Below, piece by piece: positions 42,926 to 51,796 of a stretch of DNA of 64,000 nt (the first letter of the stretch is position 1; every line of letters begins with the position of its first letter). Source of the stretch: Stappia stellulata (lineage in GTDB: Bacteria; Pseudomonadota; Alphaproteobacteria; Rhizobiales; Stappiaceae). The notes under the pieces were generated by a model. It was given only the letters and a program-made list of their open reading frames with translations, made no database searches and was not told where the DNA came from. A program made the translations under genes and the position numbers. The stretch spans positions 310,001 to 374,000 of the forward strand of contig NZ_JAIVMF010000001.1 of assembly GCF_020176715.1 (NCBI RefSeq). The letters run 5' to 3'.

Positions 42926-43533
42926 GGTGCAAGGCGAAAACGAGATGAACACGCTGCCGGCGACGGGTCGGAAAACCGGTTCGCGGTCGACGCGGCGCCC
43001 AAGCATTCCGCTTTTATAGCAGAGGCTTGCAGGGCGCAATTGACGCAAGACGAGCCGGAACCGCGGGCGCAGGATGCGCGCCGCAAGGCGCGGACGCCGG
43101 CGCGGGGCGATATCGCTCCCAAGCACCGGCGTCTTCTCGACGATATGCACAAGGTCTGCGCAGCGGTTTGCGCTCATGCCTTGAATATGCCAGTTTCACG
43201 GCGGTTTCGCGCAGCGAGGGGCTGGGGCCGATCGTCTTGCGAAATGCGCTGGCGTCCCGTGTCTTGCGGGCAGACGGCAAGCGTATCCATGTCGAGGGCG
43301 CGCCGTCAGCGCGCGTTTGCCGCCGGCGCCGCTGCCGTTCGGGCATGTGATGTCGCATCGACGCACCGACGGCCCCAATCGTTCTTCACTGACGAGCGTC
43401 ACGTCCGCCTTGCGTCTTGTCACGGCCGAGGTCGGTTTTCAGCAACACAACGGCGCCCACGGAAAGCCGCGGGACAAAAATCCGGCGTTTAATTCAAAAT
43501 AAAATCCAAAACACGGAGGTGCGAGACACCAGA
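42926..43533. other. 608-base stretch with no supported gene
   Basis: Between the HAD gene and the universal stress protein gene I see no frame with recognisable motifs or a convincing ribosome site. Long open frames exist only because of high GC content. The last 90 bases (43440-43533) are AT-richer and probably hold the promoter of the stress-protein/BCCT genes, ending with GGAGGT at 43515-43520. Confidence 0.45.
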
Positions 43534-43953
43534 ATGTACAAGAAGATTATTGTTCCGGTAGATCTGGCTCATGCGGGAAAGCTGACGAAGGCCCTGAAGA
43601 CGGCTGCGGATCTCGCGCGCCATTATCAGGCTCCGGTCTGCTATGTCGGCGTCACGACGGCAACCCCGGGTTCGCTCGCCCACAACCCGGCCGAATACAC
43701 CACGAAACTCGAAGCCTTCGCCAGAACACAGGGCGAGGAAAACGGCATCGAGACCTCCAGCCACACCGTCGTTGCCCATGATCCGACGATCGATCTCGAT
43801 CCGGCGCTGCTCAAGGCGATCGACGACACCGGGTCGGACCTGGTGGTGATGGCCTCGCATGTGCCGAATGTCGTCGATTACCTCTGGCCATCGAATGGCG
43901 GCACCGTCGCCGGACGCTCCAAGGCCTCCGTCTTCGTCGTCCGCGAGAGCTGA
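43534..43953 (+). CDS. universal stress protein, UspA family
   Basis: This 139-residue protein has the UspA fold pattern: MYKKIIVPVDLAHAG at the start, a central SDLVVMASH segment and a final AKASVFVVRES-like strand. The usual ATP loop G-2x-G-9x-G(S/T) is only partly kept (SNGGTVAGRSKASVFVV). It is 55 bases upstream of a BCCT transporter gene and has a strong GGAGGT site. Pairing of a Usp protein with an osmolyte transporter recalls TeaD, which regulates the ectoine transporter TeaABC, so regulation of the BCCT protein is a reasonable inference. Confidence 0.85.
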   Translation: MYKKIIVPVDLAHAGKLTKALKTAADLARHYQAPVCYVGVTTATPGSLAHNPAEYTTKLEAFARTQGEENGIETSSHTVVAHDPTIDLDPALLKAIDDTGSDLVVMASHVPNVVDYLWPSNGGTVAGRSKASVFVVRES

Positions 43954-44008
43954 CCGCCACCAAAGACCTGCCGCAAAGGCACACGAACAACAAAGACAGG
44001 GACACCCA

Positions 44009-45661
44009 ATGACAGACCAAGCCAGCACAGGGATCCCCGATCCCGAAGGCGCGGCCGACATCATCGACACCGAATTCGAGATCGGCCAGGACAACATCGA
44101 GGGCAACGTCGGCCCTTTCGGCTTCGACATCCACAACCCGGTCTTCCTGATTTCCGGCCTGTCGGTGGTCGCATTCGTCCTCTATGCGCTCATCGCTCCC
44201 GAACAGGCCGCCACCTTCTTCGGATGGCTGCGCCCTGCCCTCACCAGCACCTTTGACTGGTTCTTCCTGAGCGCGGCCAACATCTTCGTGATTTTCTGCC
44301 TGTTTTTGATCGTCAGCCCCTGGGGCAGCGTGCGGCTCGGCGGCAAGGACGCGACGCCCGACTACACTTATGTCGGATGGTTCGCGATGCTGTTCGCCGC
44401 CGGCATGGGCATCGGCCTGATGTTCTTCGGCGTTCTGGAGCCGGCCTATTACTTCGGCACGCCCTGGGGCGACGCCCCGCTCGGCACCGTCCGCCCCTTC
44501 GATGAAAACGGCGCGCTGATTGCAGCCAACGTCGAGGAAGCCCGCCGCATGGCGCTGGCCGCGACGTCCTATCACTGGGCGCTCCACCCCTGGGCGATCT
44601 ATGCCGTCGTCGCGCTAGCGCTGGCGCTCTTCAGCTTCAACAAGGGCCTGCCGCTGTCGATCCGCTCCGCCTTCTATCCGCTGCTTGGCGAGCGCGTCTG
44701 GGGCTGGCCCGGCCATCTCATCGATATCGTCGCCGTGTTCGCGACGCTCTTCGGCCTCGCCACCTCGCTCGGTCTCGGCGCGCAGCAGGCCAACGCCGGC
44801 CTCGAGTTCGTCTACGGCGTGCCCAACACCGTGACCGTCCAGGTGGTCCTGATCATCGGCATCACGGCAATCGCGCTGATCTCGGTGCTGCGCGGTCTCG
44901 ACGGCGGCGTGAAGGTACTGTCCGAGATCAACATGGTGATCGCCATCCTGCTCCTGCTGTTCGTGCTGTTCACGGCCGGGGCCGTGGGCATCCTCACGGA
45001 GTTCGCCCAGGGCCTCCTCGCTTACACGCAGGAGGTCATTCCGCTGTCGAATCCGTTCGGGCGCGAAGATACCGGCTACATGCAGGGGTGGACGGCCTTC
45101 TACTGGGCCTGGTGGATCAGCTGGTCGCCGTTCGTGGGCATGTTCATCGCCCGCGTCAGCCGCGGTCGCACGGTGCGCGAGTTCCTGACCTGCGTGCTGA
45201 TCATTCCCTCGCTCGTCTGCATCTTGTGGATGGCCGTCTTCGGCGGCGCGGCGATCAACGACATGATCGCGGATCCCGCGACCAGCCTGGTCAAGGCGAA
45301 TGTGATCGATAGCTACAGCCCGGAACTGTCTCTCTTCGCCATGCTGGAGAGCCTTCCGCTTGCTTCGATCACCTCCACGATCGGCATCGTGCTCGTCATC
45401 GTGTTCTTCGTCACCTCCTCCGACTCCGGCTCGCTGGTGATCGACACGATCACGGCCGGCGGCAAGGTGGACGCGCCGGTTCCCCAGCGCGTGTTCTGGT
45501 GCACCTTCGAGGGACTGGTCGCGATCGTTCTGCTGATCGGCGGCGGCCTCAGTTCGCTGCAGGCGATGGTGATCTCCACCGGCCTGCCGTTCACGCTGGT
45601 GCTGCTGGTGATGTGCTGGGCGATCTTCCGCGGCCTGCAGGCGGAACGCAACGGGACCTGA
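44009..45661 (+). CDS. BCCT family betaine/choline/carnitine-type transporter
   Basis: This 550-residue transporter has 12 predicted helices and the BCCT signatures GMGIGLMFFGVLEPAYYF, SYHWALHPWAIYAVV and the segment YWAWWISWSPFVGMFIAR, which carries the aromatic box and the Trp-rich motif. It should import a quaternary amine or other compatible solute with Na+ or H+. The N-terminus of about 40 acidic residues is longer than in many members. The start at 44009 has an AGGGA site. It is probably co-transcribed with the universal stress protein gene and is followed by a terminator. Confidence 0.92.
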   Translation: MTDQASTGIPDPEGAADIIDTEFEIGQDNIEGNVGPFGFDIHNPVFLISGLSVVAFVLYALIAPEQAATFFGWLRPALTSTFDWFFLSAANIFVIFCLFLIVSPWGSVRLGGKDATPDYTYVGWFAMLFAAGMGIGLMFFGVLEPAYYFGTPWGDAPLGTVRPFDENGALIAANVEEARRMALAATSYHWALHPWAIYAVVALALALFSFNKGLPLSIRSAFYPLLGERVWGWPGHLIDIVAVFATLFGLATSLGLGAQQANAGLEFVYGVPNTVTVQVVLIIGITAIALISVLRGLDGGVKVLSEINMVIAILLLLFVLFTAGAVGILTEFAQGLLAYTQEVIPLSNPFGREDTGYMQGWTAFYWAWWISWSPFVGMFIARVSRGRTVREFLTCVLIIPSLVCILWMAVFGGAAINDMIADPATSLVKANVIDSYSPELSLFAMLESLPLASITSTIGIVLVIVFFVTSSDSGSLVIDTITAGGKVDAPVPQRVFWCTFEGLVAIVLLIGGGLSSLQAMVISTGLPFTLVLLVMCWAIFRGLQAERNGT

Positions 45662-45691
45662 TCCACGGCCCGACCGCCAAACGACCCAACA

Positions 45692-45721
45692 GGCGCGGGA
45701 CACGGTTCCGCGCCCGTTTTT
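45692..45721 (+). terminator. intrinsic terminator after the BCCT gene
   Basis: GGCGCGG (45692-45698) pairs exactly with CCGCGCC (45708-45714) around a 9-base loop, followed by CG and five T residues. Confidence 0.75.
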
Positions 45722-45797
45722 ATGCATCCGGCAGAAACTGGCCAAGGACACCGCACGGGCCTATCGTGAGACAGACCGCCCGTCAGGAAACCGTCCG

Positions 45798-46244
45798 ATG
45801 CATCGCTTGCTGATCCCGCCCGTCCTCTGGCTCATCCTGCTTCTGGCCATGGCGGGGCTGAGCGTGGTTGCACCGGTCGCCACGCTGTTCGATGCGCCGG
45901 CCGAGATCCCCGGATGGATCGCGATCGCTGCCGGGCTCGCGCTTCAGGGCATCGCCGCCGGCCAGTTCGTCAAGGCCCGGACAAATCTGCACGCGTTCCG
46001 CGATCCCGACAAACTCATCACCGACGGCGTTTTTTCCTTCAGCCGAAACCCGATGTATCTCGGGTTCACCCTGACCCTCGCCGGGGCGGCCTTGCTGCTC
46101 AACACGGTCTCGGCGCTGATCGGCCCGCTGGTGTTCTTCGCGGTGGCCAATCTCTGGTACATCCCGCGCGAGGAACGCATCGCCGACAAGCTGTTCGGCG
46201 AGCCCTACCGCGCCTATCGGGCCCGGGTGCGCCGCTGGTTCTAG
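45798..46244 (+). CDS. isoprenylcysteine carboxyl methyltransferase-like (PEMT/ICMT) membrane protein
   Basis: This 148-residue membrane protein has three to four hydrophobic segments and the family motif LITDGVFSFSRNPMYLGFTL followed by a C-terminal IPREERIADKLFGEPYRAYRARVRRWF. That Glu-Glu-Arg and FG..Y..Y pattern binds S-adenosylmethionine in ICMT-like enzymes. Bacterial members methylate unknown lipids or proteins. Its stop codon overlaps the stop codon of the convergent V-ATPase A gene within CTAG. Confidence 0.85.
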   Translation: MHRLLIPPVLWLILLLAMAGLSVVAPVATLFDAPAEIPGWIAIAAGLALQGIAAGQFVKARTNLHAFRDPDKLITDGVFSFSRNPMYLGFTLTLAGAALLLNTVSALIGPLVFFAVANLWYIPREERIADKLFGEPYRAYRARVRRWF

Positions 46245-48079
46245 CTGCCGACGTAATGGACGTGCGACGTCGCGAGCAGGGATGCAATCTCCGCCAGCAA
46301 CTCGATGCGCCTCGGGCTCTTGTCGGCCGCATAGTTCAGGTTGCGGAACAGCCCGGTCAGCCGGATGAAGAATGCGCGCGCGGCCTCCTTGTCGTCGAAG
46401 GCATACGTGTGGCCGACCGCACGGCAGACCAGATCGAATGTCTCGCGCTGGCGTGCCAGTGGCACCGACACATCGACATCGTCGAAGGCATCCTGCTGCA
46501 GATAGACCATGTCGACGAAGAGCGCTTTCTGCTGCGTCACGAAGTCGTCGAGAGTAACGCCGTCCTCGCCCGTCACCTGCATCATCCGCGAAATCTCGTC
46601 GCCCTTGTGCAGCAGCGCGGTCACCGTCTCGACCTGGCCGGCCCAGTCGTGTCCGAGTTCGCGGGCGAACCAGCCGGCCAGTTGAGAGCGGTAGCGCGAC
46701 CAGGAGATCAGCGGATCGACGGCCGGGTAGAACCGTTTGTAGGCGCGGTCATAGGACAGGCCGAGAAAGGCCTTGACGGTGCCGAGTGTCGACTGGGTGA
46801 CCGGCTCCTCAAAGTTTCCGCCGGCCGGCGACACCGTTCCGATCACCGTCAGGCTGCCGGTCGCCCCGTCGGGCGCACGCACCACACCGGCGCGTTCGTA
46901 GACGCCGCGAATCGCGGAATCGAGATAGGCGGGAAAGGCCTCCTCGCCCGGAATTTCCTCCAGCCGGCCGGAGGTCTCGCGCATCGCCTGCGCCCAGCGC
47001 GAGGTGGAATCCGCGATCAGCAGAACATCCAGCCCCATCTGCCGGTAATATTCGCCGAGCGTGATGCCGGTGTAGATCGAGGCCTCGCGCGCCGCCACGG
47101 GCATGGAGGAGGTGTTGCACACCAGCACCGTGCGCTCCATCAGCGTCCCGTCGCCGGAGGGGTCCGGCTGATTGGGAAACTCGGTGATGGTTTCCACCAC
47201 CTCGCCCGCCCGTTCGCCGCAAGCCACGACGACCACCACGTCGACATCCGAAAACCGGGAGATCAGCGACTGAAGCACGGTCTTGCCGGCGCCGAAGGGA
47301 CCCGGAATGCAACCGGTTCCCCCACGGGCGATCGGAAAGAAGGTGTCGATCAGGCGGATGGTCGTGACCAGCGGATCGCCCGGATAGAGCCGTTCGCCGC
47401 GCCCGGTGCGGTTCAGCGTCTCCGGGATCGGGCGGCGCACCGGCCAGCGTTGCGCCATGGTGAGTTCCTGCAAGCGGCCCTGGTCGTCACGCAGGGTGAC
47501 GATCACCTCGTCGATCGTATGCGCGCCCTCGCGGATGCGTTCGACGGTAAGCGCACCGCGCGTGGAGAAGGGCACCATGATCTTGTGGGTGAACCGTCCC
47601 TCCGGAACCGTGCCAAGCACATCGCCGCCGCGCACCGTATCCCCCGAGCGCACGGCCGGAGAGAACGCCCATTTGCGGCGGGTGTCGAGGGCGGGAATGA
47701 CGATGCCGCGCGGCAGGAAGAACCCGTAATCTGACGCGACATCGGCAAGCGGCGTCTGCAAGCCGTCGAAAACACCGCCAAGCAGTCCCGGCGCCAGCGT
47801 GACGGAGAGCATCTCGCCGGTCTGGATCACCGCATCGCCGATCCGCACCCCTTGCGTGCTTTCAAACACCTGAGCGTCGGCGGTGGCCCCGCGCACGCGC
47901 AGAACCTCAGCACGCAGATATTCCCTGCGCTGGCCGGCGCGTTCGGGCCCATGGGGAATGATGTAGACGACCTCGTTCTTCATCAACGGCCGCTCGCCGG
48001 TCGGGGCGATGGTCACAAGATCGTCCTGGACCGCGATGATTTCCGCGCTCGGCGCCGGCAGTTCCGAAATCTCCGTCAT
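46241..48079 (-). CDS. ntpA: V/A-type ATPase catalytic subunit A
   Basis: This 612-residue subunit is the ATP-hydrolysing or ATP-synthesising catalytic chain of a V/A-type rotary ATPase. It has the Walker A motif GPFGAGKT at residues 260-267 (Lys266), the A-subunit-specific bulge region before it, the arginine/glutamate block ACGERAGEVVE, and IADSTSRWAQAMRE. Length fits the family (about 580-620). It is the last gene of a seven-gene operon (B-D-I-K-E-DUF2764-A) and overlaps the previous gene in ATGA form. Its presence shows that the cell has a V-type enzyme, presumably in addition to the normal F-type synthase. Confidence 0.95.
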   Translation of the reverse strand: MTEISELPAPSAEIIAVQDDLVTIAPTGERPLMKNEVVYIIPHGPERAGQRREYLRAEVLRVRGATADAQVFESTQGVRIGDAVIQTGEMLSVTLAPGLLGGVFDGLQTPLADVASDYGFFLPRGIVIPALDTRRKWAFSPAVRSGDTVRGGDVLGTVPEGRFTHKIMVPFSTRGALTVERIREGAHTIDEVIVTLRDDQGRLQELTMAQRWPVRRPIPETLNRTGRGERLYPGDPLVTTIRLIDTFFPIARGGTGCIPGPFGAGKTVLQSLISRFSDVDVVVVVACGERAGEVVETITEFPNQPDPSGDGTLMERTVLVCNTSSMPVAAREASIYTGITLGEYYRQMGLDVLLIADSTSRWAQAMRETSGRLEEIPGEEAFPAYLDSAIRGVYERAGVVRAPDGATGSLTVIGTVSPAGGNFEEPVTQSTLGTVKAFLGLSYDRAYKRFYPAVDPLISWSRYRSQLAGWFARELGHDWAGQVETVTALLHKGDEISRMMQVTGEDGVTLDDFVTQQKALFVDMVYLQQDAFDDVDVSVPLARQRETFDLVCRAVGHTYAFDDKEAARAFFIRLTGLFRNLNYAADKSPRRIELLAEIASLLATSHVHYVGS

Positions 48080-48807
48080 TGCGACAAGCTCCCCGCCATT
48101 CCCGCGCCCGTTGGTGTGGCATTGCCGGCGGTCCATGCGCCGGCCAGCGTCGACTGAAGCAGCGCCTCCAGCCGGCCGCGCGCCCGCGTTGCATCGTAGC
48201 GCTGCCAGCGCTCGATCAGTTGAAACCGCATCACGAAGAACGCCACCGCCTCGAAATCGAACTGGTGATCGTCCGCCGCCCGGTCGATCTGCCGATAGAC
48301 TTCCGTCAACACCGCGCGCTCCAGGCCGATGTGGTCCCCGGCGGCACACAATGCCCGCGCCGCGCGCAACCAGGGACGGGCCCGGCCGAGGCCGAAGGTC
48401 GGCTCGCTCCAATTTGTGCGGATCGCTCGCGCGATTGCCGTGCGGCCCCATGCGGCGACCGGAGCGGGGTCCGCCGCGCCGTCCCGGCGCAGGCGAAGGG
48501 CTGCGACCAGCATCCGCGTTTCGAGCCGTTCGCGCACGACTGCCGCAAGATCCGGATGGGCCTGCACGGACCGGGATGCGGCCTCGAAGCGGGCGACGAC
48601 CTCCGCGTCGGTGTCGCAACCGTCGACGCCGGGCCAGGAGGTCACATGCGCTATACGGTCGAGGCGACGGCGGTCCTCGTCCTCCAGCATCGACAGCCGC
48701 TCTTCCAGCCGATAGCGCGACATCGGCAGGTCCGCGTTGCTGAACAGCGCGCCAAGGTGCGGCAGGCTTGCCGCAAGCGTAATGTACTGGAACGAACCTT
48801 CGGCCAT
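48076..48807 (-). CDS. DUF2764 family V-ATPase accessory subunit
   Basis: This 243-residue protein opens with FQYITLAASLPHLGALFSNADLPMS, the pattern of DUF2764 proteins encoded between the E and A subunits in bacterial V-ATPase operons of chlamydiae and spirochaetes. There it is thought to take the place of subunit C/d, which is otherwise missing from this operon. The rest is helical and charged. It overlaps the A subunit gene (ATGA) and follows the E stop directly. A GTG at 48810 next to the ATG is an alternative start. Confidence 0.65.
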   Translation of the reverse strand: MAEGSFQYITLAASLPHLGALFSNADLPMSRYRLEERLSMLEDEDRRRLDRIAHVTSWPGVDGCDTDAEVVARFEAASRSVQAHPDLAAVVRERLETRMLVAALRLRRDGAADPAPVAAWGRTAIARAIRTNWSEPTFGLGRARPWLRAARALCAAGDHIGLERAVLTEVYRQIDRAADDHQFDFEAVAFFVMRFQLIERWQRYDATRARGRLEALLQSTLAGAWTAGNATPTGAGMAGSLSQ

Positions 48808-48810
48808 CAC

Positions 48811-49536
48811 CTAGCGCACCACGCCTTCCATGACGGCCCGAAACCGAGGCTGCAGATGCCTGACGAGCAGCGGCGCGATCGCCGCCTCGGTCACATCCAC
48901 CTCAAGGTCCCGGTCGCGCAGCTTGATGCGAATGCCGTCGAAGCCCGCACCGGCCGAAAACGTCACACCCTCCCGCAGCACGTTGGCGGCAAGCGACACC
49001 ACCAGATGGGTCAAGGTGCCTTCCTTCGCCGTTTCGGGCGCGGCCTTCAGTTCCTCGAAGGTGATCACCTGTTCCGGCAGAACGATTTCCAGCTCCCTGG
49101 CGTCGTCGAGACCGGCGTCGCCGCGCACCTTGCCGGCGAGTGCCAGAACGAGACGTTGCAAGAACGTCTCGTCGGCGAAGGCCTCCCGCAGCAGGCGGGA
49201 CGTCTCCTTGTCGATGCGCGCGGCGATTTCGTTTCGCAGCGACAGGACGACATCGCGCGCCGCGATCTTCAGCGCATCCTGGGTCGCCGCGCGTTCGGCC
49301 CGCGCGTCCTGGCGGGCGACCTCGCGGATCTCGGACGCCTTTTTCTCCGCATCCTCCACGAGCCGGTCCGCCTTCAGCCGCGCGTCGGCGAGCAGCGCCT
49401 CCGCCTCGCGCCGCCCGGCCTCGACGCCTTCCTGCCTCAGCCGGTCGATCAGGGCCTGCACGCCCGCGCCGGCGGAATGGACATCGGCGGGGTCCTGGCG
49501 CGCCGGATCGGCGCCGGTTTCGTTTGTCGAGCTCAT
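48811..49536 (-). CDS. ntpE: V/A-type ATPase peripheral stalk subunit E
   Basis: This 241-residue protein has a long charged N-terminal helix (VQALIDRLRQEGVEAGRREAE and onward to about residue 110, Ala/Glu/Arg-rich coiled coil) and a globular C-terminal domain with LVLALAGKVRGDAG and GFDGIRIKLRDRDLEVDVTE. This is the layout of the E stator subunit, which links the catalytic head to subunit I. No G/H partner gene is found in the operon. The gene lies between K and DUF2764, in the usual relative order for bacterial V-ATPases. Confidence 0.8.
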   Translation of the reverse strand: MSSTNETGADPARQDPADVHSAGAGVQALIDRLRQEGVEAGRREAEALLADARLKADRLVEDAEKKASEIREVARQDARAERAATQDALKIAARDVVLSLRNEIAARIDKETSRLLREAFADETFLQRLVLALAGKVRGDAGLDDARELEIVLPEQVITFEELKAAPETAKEGTLTHLVVSLAANVLREGVTFSAGAGFDGIRIKLRDRDLEVDVTEAAIAPLLVRHLQPRFRAVMEGVVR

Positions 49537-49559
49537 GTCGGATCTCCCGCTTGAAAGCC

Positions 49560-50009
49560 TTAGCCCGGAATCGAGCCGCTCAGGACGAGGGCGAACACCA
49601 GTGCGAAGACGGCAAAACCCTCCAGAACCGCCGCCGGTGCCAGCGAGATGCCGAAGATTTCCGGCTTGGCCTTGGCGGCGACGATGGCGGAGGCGAGGAC
49701 CTCGCCCTGGCGAATGCCGACATAGAGCAGTGCGACGCCCGCAAGCACGCCGACGCCAAAGACGCCAGCCGCGGCCTCCGCCGTCATCGGGTCGCGTTGC
49801 AGCGAGAACATGATGACGATGCCGTAGATCACCTGCGACGACGGCATCAGCGACGCGCCGATGAAACGGCCGTAGCCGGTTTCCGTATCGAGCATCGCGC
49901 CAATGGCGGCGGAGCCGGCGCGCGCGCAGCCGATGCTGCTGCCGATGGCGCCGAGGGCCACCGGTGCGAACAGGCCGAACCAGCCAAGTACCAGAACCAG
50001 GTCAGTCAC
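49560..50009 (-). CDS. ntpK: V/A-type ATPase rotor subunit K (proteolipid)
   Basis: This 149-residue protein has four membrane helices made of two hairpins, as in Enterococcus NtpK. The ion-carrying Glu130 lies in VLEGFAVF. By alignment with the Na+-translocating NtpK, residues corresponding to Thr64, Gln65, Gln110 and Glu139 are Ser58, Gln59, Gln101 and Glu130 (MPSSQVIYG, GIRQGEV, VLEGFAV), which favours Na+ as coupling ion. The start is GTG at 50009, 8 bases after AAGGAGGAG, and it overlaps the subunit I stop as GTGA. Confidence 0.9.
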   Translation of the reverse strand: MTDLVLVLGWFGLFAPVALGAIGSSIGCARAGSAAIGAMLDTETGYGRFIGASLMPSSQVIYGIVIMFSLQRDPMTAEAAAGVFGVGVLAGVALLYVGIRQGEVLASAIVAAKAKPEIFGISLAPAAVLEGFAVFALVFALVLSGSIPG

Positions 50010-51796
50010 AAGCGTGTCTCCTCCTTGCGGAACGGTCGGAAGGGGCGCCCCTCGCCCTTGAGGCCCCAGTTGAAGAATTCGATGACGTTGAGCCGCAGGC
50101 CATGCACGGTTCCCGCGACGATCCCGAGGCCCATGTTGACGGCATGGCCGATCAGCAGGACGGCGATCGCGACCAGAACCCCGACGCCCGGCACGGCATG
50201 GCGCACCTGCTCCGCCAGCATGTTGATCGTTCCGGCGAGCGACGCCGCCGCCAGCCCCAAGGCAAAGAGCCGCATGTAGCTGAGAACGTCGGAGAAAAGG
50301 TTCACCACCCGGGCGCCGCTGAGCAGCCCGCCGCCGAGGCGCTTGGCGAATGTCGACAGCGACGTGACCCGCACCTCGCCACCGAAGGCAACGACCAGCG
50401 CCACGCCGATGCCCGCCAGCGCGATACCCGCCGTCGCCTGCGTGCCGCCGGTCAGATAGACGAGAAGCCCGCCAAGGGCCGCGCAACACCAGCCGGCGGG
50501 AACAAGCCGTCCCGCGAGACTATCCGCATTCCAGGCGTTCAGCAGATTGGCGGCGACGACATGTGTGACACCGATGGTGACAGTGAGGCGCATCATCGCG
50601 TCGATGTCCGTGAGGTCGATGAAAGCGGCGCGGGCGACGAGGCCGCCGCCGTGCGGCTGCCAGCCGAAATAGCTTCCGGTGGCGACGCCGAACACCATGG
50701 TCGAGACCGCGAGCCAGTAGCCGAGGCGCACCATGCGCCGGCCAAGGGCGGTTGTCTGGAACCGGCGGCGCAGCAGGAACAGCAGCACCAGCAGGAACAG
50801 GCCATAGCCGGCGTCGGTCATGATCATGCCGAAGAAGACGATGAAGGACACATAGACCACCGGAGACGGGTCCCAGCTGCGATAACCGGGGGTCTGGTAG
50901 AACTGAACGAGATCCTCGCCCGCCGCCATCGCCGGCGCGTTTTCCAGAAGCGTCGGCGGATCGTCCTCCGGGACCGGCTCCTCGACCAGCGCCGCGATGC
51001 CAAGCCGTTCGGCGAGTTGCGCGATCTCGGCGACCCGGTCGGCCCTGGCCCATCCGCGCATCACGAAGACGCGGTCGGCGTCGATTGTTTCCAGCGCCGC
51101 GCGATTGCGGGCCGCCTGGTCGCGGGCGCGCGCCAGATTTTCGGCCAGCAGCAGGCGCCATTTGGTGAGATCGCGCCGTTCCAGCCAAAGGTCGTCAAGA
51201 CGGATCTCCACGGCCTCCAGCTGCGCCAGCAGGCTCGACAATGCATGCGAGCCGATGTGAACGCGCGGGACCGGCATGCTGTCGACCGGCGGTTCCTCCG
51301 GCGACAGCACCACCATATAGGCGATGCCGCCCTCGCGGTGGACGGTCTCCACGATGGCACCGGATGCCTTGACCGCCTTCTCCCGCCCGGCCGGCACTTC
51401 GTAGAACCAGAAACGATAGCCGCCGATCTCGGACATGTCGGGAAAGGTGAACTCGCCCCAGCGCGCCACGTCGCGGATGCGCTTTTCCAGCGCGGCCTTG
51501 CGATCCTCGGTCTCCAGCAAGGCCCGCCGGTTGCGATTGGCCGCCTCGACGACGCCGGCAAGATCGAACAGCGGATCCCTGGAGACCACCCGTCGCGGCG
51601 CCGGACAGTCGACCAGCCAGCGCAAGGCCTCGGTCGCTTCCCGACCGGTGCCGCTCGGCACCGCCTCCAGGTCCTTTTGGGCGGCGCGCAGCGGCACGAG
51701 ATGGCAGCCACCGAAGGCCTGCACCGCCTCGAGCACGGCCGCCTTGTCCTCCATGACGCCAATGAGGCTGATCTTCCTGAGCGCAACGATGGTCAT
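50006..51796 (-). CDS. ntpI: V/A-type ATPase membrane subunit I
   Basis: This 596-residue subunit has an N-terminal cytoplasmic half (stator contact, helical) and a C-terminal half with about seven to eight membrane helices, including FGMIMTDAGYGLFLLVLLF, SYFGWQPHGG and the SYMRLFALGLAAASLA segment whose Arg faces the ion-binding Glu of the K ring. It forms the ion half-channels. The length is slightly under that of many bacterial I subunits (about 600-660). It overlaps the D subunit gene in ATGA form and the K gene in GTGA form. Confidence 0.92.
   Translation of the reverse strand: MTIVALRKISLIGVMEDKAAVLEAVQAFGGCHLVPLRAAQKDLEAVPSGTGREATEALRWLVDCPAPRRVVSRDPLFDLAGVVEAANRNRRALLETEDRKAALEKRIRDVARWGEFTFPDMSEIGGYRFWFYEVPAGREKAVKASGAIVETVHREGGIAYMVVLSPEEPPVDSMPVPRVHIGSHALSSLLAQLEAVEIRLDDLWLERRDLTKWRLLLAENLARARDQAARNRAALETIDADRVFVMRGWARADRVAEIAQLAERLGIAALVEEPVPEDDPPTLLENAPAMAAGEDLVQFYQTPGYRSWDPSPVVYVSFIVFFGMIMTDAGYGLFLLVLLFLLRRRFQTTALGRRMVRLGYWLAVSTMVFGVATGSYFGWQPHGGGLVARAAFIDLTDIDAMMRLTVTIGVTHVVAANLLNAWNADSLAGRLVPAGWCCAALGGLLVYLTGGTQATAGIALAGIGVALVVAFGGEVRVTSLSTFAKRLGGGLLSGARVVNLFSDVLSYMRLFALGLAAASLAGTINMLAEQVRHAVPGVGVLVAIAVLLIGHAVNMGLGIVAGTVHGLRLNVIEFFNWGLKGEGRPFRPFRKEETRL

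Noticed and set aside
42926-43533. Candidate genes in the 608-base gap
   Set aside because: Frames on both strands are GC-driven, without motifs or ribosome sites.
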